From Bacteroides sp. (GTDB taxonomy: Bacteria > Bacteroidota > Bacteroidia > Bacteroidales > SM23-62), in the NCBI GenBank assembly GCA_030667765.1, contig DAOUVF010000205.1, forward strand, positions 1-6,022: a stretch of 6,022 nt of DNA, written 5' to 3'. The position numbers and the translations under genes were made by a program. Under the pieces are notes generated by a model. It was not told the DNA's origin. It made no database searches and saw only the letters and a list, made by a program, of their open reading frames with translations. Shown here piece by piece: positions 1 to 4,986 of this stretch. How positions within the stretch are numbered: position 1 is the stretch's first letter; each line of letters begins with the position of its first letter.

Positions 1-455
1 AGATCCTTCTGGAGAAGAATGCAAATTTTATAGGGTTGGATCATCAAGTGGATACTTACTTCCGCACCGGTTCAGGAAGGTTGAAACTGAGGGAAGGGAC
101 CATTGAGAATAACCTGATATGGTACCAGCGACCGGATCAGGCAGGGCCCAAGATCAGCCACTGCATACTTTATAAGACTGAAAAAGGCAGTGTTCTGAAG
201 AACATCCTGTGCGATGCTTTGGGGGTAATGGTAGTAGTTGACAAGGAACGGGAGATCTATTTTATTGATAACATTAAAATTCACCTTGACCTGGTGAAAG
301 GATTAGGTACTTTCCTGGAGATCGAAGCCCAGAGCGAGGCAGATGGCCTGGCCGAGGAAACCCTGAACAGGCAGTGCAGACAGTTAATGGATGAATTCGG
401 GGTCAGGAATGACGATCTGGTGAGTGATTCGTACAGTGACCTGTTAATGATTTGA
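1..455 (+). CDS. CYTH-domain protein, class IV adenylate cyclase-like (CyaB family), 5'-truncated by window edge
   Basis: The reading frame is open from base 3 to the TGA at 453-455, giving 150 visible residues; the true start lies upstream of the window. The TTG at 36 is an internal Leu codon, because the residues before it (ILLEKNANFIG) continue the fold. The family signature DTYF-x(5)-GRLKLREG is present near visible residues 17-31, followed by LIWYQRPD, the strand pair VVVDKERE/IYFIDNIKIHLD, and GLGTFLEIEAQ, whose acidic residues normally line the triphosphate/metal tunnel. CyaB-type proteins are roughly 170-180 residues, so about 25-30 residues are missing, including the N-terminal ExExK motif. 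Family members act on nucleoside triphosphates, thiamine triphosphate or polyphosphate; in Bacteroidota the substrate is generally unknown, so adenylate cyclase activity is only a family label. The gene converges on folA with a 4-bp gap. The domain call is firm, the activity is not. Confidence 0.86.
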   Translation, partial: ILLEKNANFIGLDHQVDTYFRTGSGRLKLREGTIENNLIWYQRPDQAGPKISHCILYKTEKGSVLKNILCDALGVMVVVDKEREIYFIDNIKIHLDLVKGLGTFLEIEAQSEADGLAEETLNRQCRQLMDEFGVRNDDLVSDSYSDLLMI

Positions 456-459
456 GATG

Positions 460-945
460 TTATTTTTTCCGCAGGTAGGTGATGAATGAATACCTGAAAT
501 CCAGTCCCACGCCGGCACCCTCTTCACGTCCGGTTTCTTCCCAGGTGGCGGGATCGATTTCCGGGAAGAAGATATCTGCATCAAAAGATTTATCTACCCT
601 GGTGATATAGAGTTTATCGGCCAGGGGCAGGAATTGGCGGTAGACCATGCCCCCTCCGATGATGAAACACTCTTCATCCGGACTACAATGGTCCATCGCT
701 TCCCGGATGGAATAAGCCATGACACATCCTTCGTAATGGTCTCCGGGGACATCTGAAATCACGATATTGGTACGGTTCTTAAGCGGCCGGTAGGGGAGGG
801 ACTCATAAGTTCGCTTCCCCATGATGATCTTATGCCCGCTGGTAATTTGCTTGAACCTTTTCAGGTCCTCAGGGATATGCCATAGCAGGTCATTGTTTTT
901 GCCAATGGCATTGTTTTCAGCGATTGCTACAATGATGGAAATCAT
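460..945 (-). CDS. folA: Dihydrofolate reductase
   Basis: This 161-residue protein matches the usual length of bacterial chromosomal DHFR. FolA reduces 7,8-dihydrofolate to tetrahydrofolate with NADPH in the cytoplasm. Visible landmarks are the N-terminal strand MISIIVAIAENNAIG (1-15, with the Met20-type loop following), the active-site segment WHIPEDLKRFK (22-32) with E26 at the place of the E. coli catalytic acid D27, the NADPH-binding IMGKRTYESL (41-50), RPLKNRTNIVIS (53-64), FIIGGGMVYRQFLPLADKLYIT (around 94-115) with the conserved GGG, and DADIFFPEIDPATW (122-135). All core residues are present, so the enzyme should be active. The ATG lies 2 bp after the thyA stop codon, so the two genes are almost certainly co-transcribed, which fits their linked chemistry. 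The stop (TAA, complement of 460-462) lies 4 bp from the stop of the convergent CYTH gene. No separate promoter or strong ribosome-binding site is visible. Confidence 0.97.
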   Translation of the reverse strand: MISIIVAIAENNAIGKNNDLLWHIPEDLKRFKQITSGHKIIMGKRTYESLPYRPLKNRTNIVISDVPGDHYEGCVMAYSIREAMDHCSPDEECFIIGGGMVYRQFLPLADKLYITRVDKSFDADIFFPEIDPATWEETGREEGAGVGLDFRYSFITYLRKK

Positions 946-947
946 AG

Positions 948-1742
948 TTAAACGGATATTTCACCCCGGATGTGGGGATGGGGGTCATAATTCTGCAACT
1001 CAAAATCTTCAAATTTAAAATCAAGTATGTCGGTAACTGCCGGGTTCATCGCCATCGTCGGAAGAAGCCTCGGATCACGGGTAAGTTGTAGTTTAACCTG
1101 GTCAAGGTGGTTCCTGTAAATATGGGCATCGCCCAGGGTATGGACAAAATCCCCGGCTTTGAGTCCGGTTACCTGTGCAACCATCATCATCAGAAGGGAA
1201 TAAGAAGCAATATTGAAGGGGACGCCCAGGAAAATATCCGCGCTTCGCTGGTAAAGCTGGCAGGAGAGTGTCCCCCGGTTCACGTAGAACTGGAAGAGCA
1301 CATGGCATGGAGGAAGGGCCATTTTACTTAGCTCACTGACATTCCATGCGCTGACGATATGCCGCCTTGAATCAGGATTCTCTTTGATGCTTTGGATCAC
1401 CTGGTTGATCTGGTCGATCTGGTGATCCTCGCTGGCGGGCCACTTCCTCCACTGGTATCCGTAAATGGGACCAAGATCCCCGTCGGCATCGGCCCACTCA
1501 TCCCAGATACTTACCTTGTTCTGCTGCAGGTAATCAATGTTTGTTTCTCCCTTGATAAACCAGAGCAGTTCATGGATTATGGACCTGAGGTGAAGCTTTT
1601 TCGTGGTCAGCACCGGGAATCCATCTGCCAGGTTAAACCGCATCTGGTAACCAAAAACGGAGATGGTTCCGGTTCCGGTGCGGTCACTTTTTTCAGCACC
1701 ATTTTCGAGTACATGCGAGAGGAGATTCAGATATTGCTGCAT
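948..1742 (-). CDS. thyA: Thymidylate synthase
   Basis: The 264-residue protein has the same length and residue register as E. coli ThyA. It methylates dUMP to dTMP using 5,10-methylene-tetrahydrofolate as both carbon donor and reductant, releasing dihydrofolate. The key residues can be counted directly: R21 in SDRTGTG (phosphate contact), E58, W80, Y94, R126-R127 of the NPDSRR motif, the nucleophile C146 in ALPPCHVLFQFYV, R166-S167 in YQRSAD, N177 in GVPFNIASY, and H207/Y209 in GDAHIYRNHLDQ. The chain ends in a small hydrophobic residue (V264), as expected for a terminus that closes over the active site. It is the first gene of a thyA-folA operon: its product dihydrofolate is the FolA substrate and the spacing is 2 bp. 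A near-consensus Bacteroidota promoter sits about 30 bp upstream. Use of ThyA rather than flavin-dependent ThyX explains the need for a neighbouring DHFR. Confidence 0.99.
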   Translation of the reverse strand: MQQYLNLLSHVLENGAEKSDRTGTGTISVFGYQMRFNLADGFPVLTTKKLHLRSIIHELLWFIKGETNIDYLQQNKVSIWDEWADADGDLGPIYGYQWRKWPASEDHQIDQINQVIQSIKENPDSRRHIVSAWNVSELSKMALPPCHVLFQFYVNRGTLSCQLYQRSADIFLGVPFNIASYSLLMMMVAQVTGLKAGDFVHTLGDAHIYRNHLDQVKLQLTRDPRLLPTMAMNPAVTDILDFKFEDFELQNYDPHPHIRGEISV

Positions 1743-1771
1743 TTCTCAGAGAAGAAGCTTTAATGGTCTGT

Positions 1772-1801
1772 CAAAAATACTTAAAAACAGTTCAAAACAA
1801 A
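1772..1801 (-). promoter_or_regulatory. Predicted Bacteroidota-type promoter for thyA-folA
   Basis: Read on the minus strand, TTTG (complement of 1798-1801) is followed after 18 bases by TATTTTTG (complement of 1772-1779). This matches the primary sigma-factor consensus of Bacteroidota, a -33 TTTG and a -7 TAnnTTTG about 19-21 bases apart, with the spacer one base short. Transcription would begin near 1765, giving a leader of roughly 20-25 bases before the thyA ATG. A second TTTG (complement of 1793-1796) gives only a 13-base spacer and is less likely. Assigned by motif and position only. Confidence 0.6.
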
Positions 1802-1806
1802 ATAAG

Positions 1807-1814
1807 TACATTTG
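1807..1814 (+). promoter_or_regulatory. Candidate -7 promoter element for the AI-2E family gene
   Basis: TACATTTG fits the Bacteroidota -7 consensus TAnnTTTG and lies 34 bases before the ATG at 1849, so the leader would be about 30 bases. No TTTG is present at the expected -33 position (around 1783-1787, where the sequence is A-rich), so this is a half-match. It faces away from the thyA promoter in the same 106-bp gap. Confidence 0.4.
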
Positions 1815-1848
1815 TGAGACTGGCATATCATTACCCCGGACCTGACAA

Positions 1849-2952
1849 ATGAATTCCTTCTGCAGATATCTCCTGATCGTCCTCGGAGTAGCGATCCTTG
1901 GCTATGTTTTATGGTATTTCTCGAATGTACTGGCTTATGTACTGGTGGCAGCCGTCCTCTCACTGATAGGCAGACCTCTGGTAGGCCTGCTGGGACGGAT
2001 TAAACTGGGGAATTTCCGACTGCCTGATGGTCTCAGGGCCTTGATCGTCCTGGTCCTGATATGGTTTGTATTTTTTGGGTTCTTCAGGTTGTTTGTACCA
2101 TTGATTGCCAACGAAGCAAATGAACTGTCACAGATTGACTCACAATTGCTTTTACAGAAACTGGAAAAACCCATAGATAAACTCGAAGAATGGTATTATG
2201 ATTATAACACGGGACAGGATAATGTGCCCAGCCTTGAGAACCTGATAAATGAAAAGATAAAATCGGTCCTTGACATTTCCGTGATCACCAATATTTTCAG
2301 TTCGATTGTTGGCCTGCTAGGGAATGCCTTCATTGCCATTTTTTCTATCTCTTTCATTGCCTTTTTCTTCCTGAAGGAGAAATCCATCATTACGGATTTT
2401 ATCGTATTGCTCTTCCCGCAAAAACATGAGCAGGCTATCCGCAATGCCATGACCTCCGTACGGCATCTGCTGATGAGGTATTTTGCAGGGCTCCTGGCAC
2501 AGGCCACGGGCATCCTTGTAATGGCTACGACCGGTATGCTGATCGTGGGCATCGACTTCTCCCTGGCCCTGACCATCGGGATGATCATGGCTGTCATCAA
2601 TATAATTCCTTACCTGGGACCTTACCTCGGGGGATCCATCGGGATCATCCTGGGAGTGGCCAATAACCTGGACCTGGATTTTTCAGCAGAATTACTCCCC
2701 ATGGTGCTGTCAATGCTGACTGTCGTTGTTGTGGTTCAGATGGTAGATAATTTCGTATCCCAGCCACTGATCTTCGGGACAAGCGTAAAAGCCCATCCCC
2801 TGGAGATTTTCCTTGTTATAATCATTGCAGGGACACTTGCCGGGATCCCTGGTATGATCCTCGGGATACCCATCTATACTGTCATCAAGGTATTTGCCAA
2901 AGAGTTCCTTAGCAAGGTGAGGGTTGTTAAAAAGTTAACCCGAAAACTATAG
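1849..2952 (+). CDS. AI-2E family transporter (PerM/TqsA-like membrane protein)
   Basis: This is a 367-residue, very hydrophobic protein, typical in length for the AI-2E/UPF0118 family. Hydrophobic segments lie near residues 7-24, 27-46, 63-88, 152-175, 210-235, 238-270, 284-302 and 317-346, consistent with the usual eight membrane spans. A hydrophilic, charged stretch at about 89-150 separates the third and fourth, as in relatives. Family signatures are NIIPYLGPYLGG (251-262) and DNFVSQPLIFGTSVKAHPLE (300-319), followed by the glycine-rich GTLAGIPGMILGIP (328-341). The C-terminus is basic (KVRVVKKLTRKL). Named members include TqsA (autoinducer-2 export), PerM and Na+/H+ antiporter-like proteins; the substrate cannot be predicted here and no quorum-sensing gene is nearby. 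The ATG at 1849 begins just ahead of the first membrane span and has no Shine-Dalgarno sequence. The gene diverges from thyA and is probably transcribed alone or with weak read-through to the next gene (44-bp gap). Confidence 0.92.
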   Translation: MNSFCRYLLIVLGVAILGYVLWYFSNVLAYVLVAAVLSLIGRPLVGLLGRIKLGNFRLPDGLRALIVLVLIWFVFFGFFRLFVPLIANEANELSQIDSQLLLQKLEKPIDKLEEWYYDYNTGQDNVPSLENLINEKIKSVLDISVITNIFSSIVGLLGNAFIAIFSISFIAFFFLKEKSIITDFIVLLFPQKHEQAIRNAMTSVRHLLMRYFAGLLAQATGILVMATTGMLIVGIDFSLALTIGMIMAVINIIPYLGPYLGGSIGIILGVANNLDLDFSAELLPMVLSMLTVVVVVQMVDNFVSQPLIFGTSVKAHPLEIFLVIIIAGTLAGIPGMILGIPIYTVIKVFAKEFLSKVRVVKKLTRKL

Positions 2953-2972
2953 GGGTCTCTTTCCAATTTTAA

Positions 2973-2980
2973 TATATTTG
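2973..2980 (+). promoter_or_regulatory. Candidate -7 promoter element for the PKD/T9SS surface protein gene
   Basis: TATATTTG matches TAnnTTTG and ends 16 bases before the ATG at 2997, implying a very short leader of about 10 bases. The expected -33 TTTG is absent (that position overlaps the transporter's stop codon). The identical octamer precedes actA with a proper -33 box, which makes this copy more credible, but it remains a half-match. Confidence 0.4.
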
Positions 2981-2996
2981 AGCCAATAAGCTGCAA

Positions 2997-3824
2997 ATGA
3001 AGTTTTTGAGGTATATCGTCCTGCTGTTATGTTTATCCATTGGATTTCCTGGCTTTGCCCAGATTACCTTCATCGCAGATACCACCACAGGATGCAGTTC
3101 ACTGGAAGTTACTTTTACTTACATTGATGCATCCATTGTTGATACGGTAACATCGGTGGACTGGGATTTTGGGAATGGGCAGACAGCTACCGGAAAAGGA
3201 TCCCAGACTGTCACCTATGACAGCGACGGGATATATACTGTAAGCATTACCATCAACGGCAACACGACCACCACCCGGCTGGACTATATCAGGGTCTATC
3301 CTTACCCGGATGCTACATTCTTCTGGTCAGATTCAGTCGAACTTGGATCATACACTGTTGTATTTGTAAATGTTCCCCAGGATCCGGATACAATCCCCTA
3401 TCAGTATCAGTGGTTTCTGGAGGATGGAGAAACAGGCGACACCAGGGTGCTCATCCACAGCTTTCAGGAACAGGGTCAATACCGGGCGGCCCTTATTGTT
3501 TCCAACCAGGCAGGTTGTGCAGACAGTTCAATGAGGTTGGTTGAGGTTTTTGATGTGCTCGATTGTGCAAATGTATTCTCTCCGAATAATGATGGGATGA
3601 ACGATTATTTTGTCATCAATTCCAATGGCATCACTATTTATAATCTACAAATATTCAGCAGGACGGGAGTTCGGGTATTCCAGGCAGAGGCTCCCGTGAT
3701 CATGTGGGATGGCAGGAACCAGTCCGGGCAGGAACTGCTGCCTGGCACTTACTATTACCTCATTAAACCGGTCCAGGGAATGGGCCGGTTTGAGAAGACC
3801 GGTTTTGTCGAATTATACCGGTAG
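2997..3824 (+). CDS. Secreted PKD-repeat protein with T9SS type B (gliding motility-associated) C-terminal sorting domain
   Basis: The protein has 275 residues. Residues 1-21 form a Sec signal peptide: basic MKFLR, a hydrophobic core, and probable cleavage after FPGFA with Q22 as the mature start. A PKD-type beta-sandwich follows at about 23-101, shown by VDWDFGNGQTATG (54-66) and YDSDGIYTVSITI (74-86). A second, more divergent PKD-like repeat covers about 103-186, with YQWFLEDGETGD (137-148) and the G-Q-Y-x-A-x-L-I-V-S-N-x-x-G-C end at 160-174. The C-terminal 85 residues are the type B sorting domain: ANVFSPNNDGMNDYFVI (191-207), YNLQIFSRTGVRVF (215-228), MWDGRNQSGQELLPGTYYY (236-254), ending KTGFVELYR. 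Such domains direct export through the type IX system and surface attachment or release. No enzymatic or known binding domain is present, so the role could be structural or adhesive; this is inference. The next gene, actA, has its own promoter inside the 3' end of this one. Confidence 0.92.
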   Translation: MKFLRYIVLLLCLSIGFPGFAQITFIADTTTGCSSLEVTFTYIDASIVDTVTSVDWDFGNGQTATGKGSQTVTYDSDGIYTVSITINGNTTTTRLDYIRVYPYPDATFFWSDSVELGSYTVVFVNVPQDPDTIPYQYQWFLEDGETGDTRVLIHSFQEQGQYRAALIVSNQAGCADSSMRLVEVFDVLDCANVFSPNNDGMNDYFVINSNGITIYNLQIFSRTGVRVFQAEAPVIMWDGRNQSGQELLPGTYYYLIKPVQGMGRFEKTGFVELYR

Positions 3825-3834
3825 TATATATTTG
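3804..3834 (+). promoter_or_regulatory. Predicted Bacteroidota-type promoter for the actAB (alternative complex III) operon
   Basis: TTTG at 3804-3807 and TATATTTG at 3827-3834 are separated by exactly 19 bases, fitting the phylum's -33 TTTG / -7 TAnnTTTG consensus. Transcription would start near 3840, about 15 bases before the actA ATG. The -33 box lies inside the last codons of the upstream gene and the -7 box in the 30-bp intergenic gap, so the operon can be expressed independently of the surface-protein gene. This is the best promoter match in the window. Assigned by motif only. Confidence 0.62.
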
Positions 3835-3854
3835 ATAACCTCATTGGAATCTTT

Positions 3855-4979
3855 ATGAATCAACTATCACGATCACTCAGCATCCTTTGCATATCCCTTG
3901 GATTTATAATTGTATGTTCATTGTTGGTTTCAGCATCTGACGATCATGCCATTTCGCATAATCAGCTGAAAAGGGGAGAACGCCTGTTCTATGGACTGAT
4001 CCCCATGGGAGAGGGAGCTGTAAGCTGTGCTTCCTGCCATAATACACGTGAACTGGATACCATGAACTGGAATCCTTCGGCTTATGACATTGCCCTTACC
4101 AGCCATGAAAAATCCCTGGAGGAATTTACTACAGTCCTGCTTTCACCTTCAGGCCAGATGATGTCGCAGGTGCATCAGCATTACAATCTGTCTGAAGATG
4201 ACCTGGTACTGATCAAGGCTTACCTGGAAGTAGTAAAGGAGGAAGGCCTGACAACCAGCAAACCGGCCATCACTAAAAAGTTCCTGTTCGTCCTGGCCAT
4301 TGTGCTGATCCTGGCGGCCATTACTGATCTGGCGGTCACCCGCAAGCTCCGCTTTAAATTTGTCCATGCGGTATTGATCCTTGCCTGTCTGTTCTATATC
4401 GTTGATACCACTGTGCGGGAAGCCATCGCTATCGGACGTTCACCGGGATATGCTCCCGACCAGCCCATCAAGTTTTCACATCAGATACATGCCGGTCAGA
4501 ACGAGATCAATTGTTTGTATTGCCACAATACGGCTGAGCATAGTAAATCGGCCGGCATCCCTTCAGCGGCAGTATGCCTGAATTGCCATCAGCTGGTTGT
4601 CAGGGAGGGTACCCGTTCCGGCAGTTTCGAGATTAATAAGATCCTCCGTGCTGTAGTAAACAATGAACCCATTGTATGGAACAGGGTATACAACCTTCCG
4701 GATCATGTATTCTTCAGCCATGCCCAGCATGTGAAGGTAGGCCAGCTGGAATGTGCTGAATGTCACGGGACAGTGGAAAATATGCATATCATCCGGCAAT
4801 TCAATGATCTTTCCATGGGATGGTGTGTGAATTGTCACCGGGACACAGAGGTCCAGTTCATTGATAATGCATTTTATGAAAAATATGAAAAACTACAGCA
4901 GGACTTAAAGGAAGGGAAGCGGGAAATGGTAAGTGTTGAGGATATCGGGGGGATAGAGTGTATGAAATGTCACTATTAA
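3855..4979 (+). CDS. actA: Alternative complex III subunit ActA, membrane-anchored multihaem cytochrome c
   Basis: This 374-residue protein is the electron-output cytochrome of alternative complex III, which oxidises quinol and passes electrons to a periplasmic cytochrome or directly to a haem-copper oxidase. It carries six CXXCH haem c sites at residues 58-62, 220-224, 241-245, 300-304, 324-328 and 369-373. A signal peptide (1-28, cleavage near VSAS/DD) leads into a small monohaem domain (about 30-130) with LKRGERLFYG before the haem and M102/M103 as possible axial ligands. A hydrophobic hairpin follows (about 143-160 and 168-186), then the pentahaem domain, with His-rich FSHQIHAG (207-214) and FFSHAQHV (286-293) supplying likely distal ligands. 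The C-terminal CMKCHY ending is typical of the family. Both ends should be periplasmic. The stop codon is 7 bp before actB, and the gene order actA-actB is the hallmark of the operon. The best alternative label is a generic cytochrome c3-family protein, but the neighbour makes ActA very likely. Confidence 0.94.
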   Translation: MNQLSRSLSILCISLGFIIVCSLLVSASDDHAISHNQLKRGERLFYGLIPMGEGAVSCASCHNTRELDTMNWNPSAYDIALTSHEKSLEEFTTVLLSPSGQMMSQVHQHYNLSEDDLVLIKAYLEVVKEEGLTTSKPAITKKFLFVLAIVLILAAITDLAVTRKLRFKFVHAVLILACLFYIVDTTVREAIAIGRSPGYAPDQPIKFSHQIHAGQNEINCLYCHNTAEHSKSAGIPSAAVCLNCHQLVVREGTRSGSFEINKILRAVVNNEPIVWNRVYNLPDHVFFSHAQHVKVGQLECAECHGTVENMHIIRQFNDLSMGWCVNCHRDTEVQFIDNAFYEKYEKLQQDLKEGKREMVSVEDIGGIECMKCHY

Positions 4980-4986
4980 AATTTTA

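Noticed and set aside
36..455. A complete 139-residue CYTH protein starting at TTG 36
   Set aside because: The frame continues upstream to the window edge with residues that fit the family, and the N-terminal ExExK strand would be missing; the gene is cut by the window instead.
1394..1428. Three near-identical 9-bp units (CTGGTTGAT-like) flanked by an 8-bp inverted repeat GGATCACC/GGTGATCC
   Set aside because: It is in-frame thyA coding sequence for QIDQINQVIQ, which aligns with the normal HIDQI segment of ThyA; there is no T-run or intergenic context.
1392..1763. 123-codon plus-strand frame antisense to thyA and running into the intergenic region
   Set aside because: It lies opposite a fully conserved thyA, has no recognisable domain, and its composition is explained by the complement of thyA codons.
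2202..2600. 132-codon minus-strand frame opposite the AI-2E family gene
   Set aside because: Low-complexity Met/Ile/Ser/Lys-rich product is the usual shadow of a hydrophobic membrane protein gene; the plus strand carries clear family motifs.
1849..2952. Calling the membrane protein TqsA with autoinducer-2 export function
   Set aside because: The family motifs support membership only; substrates differ among members and no luxS, lsr or related gene is nearby.
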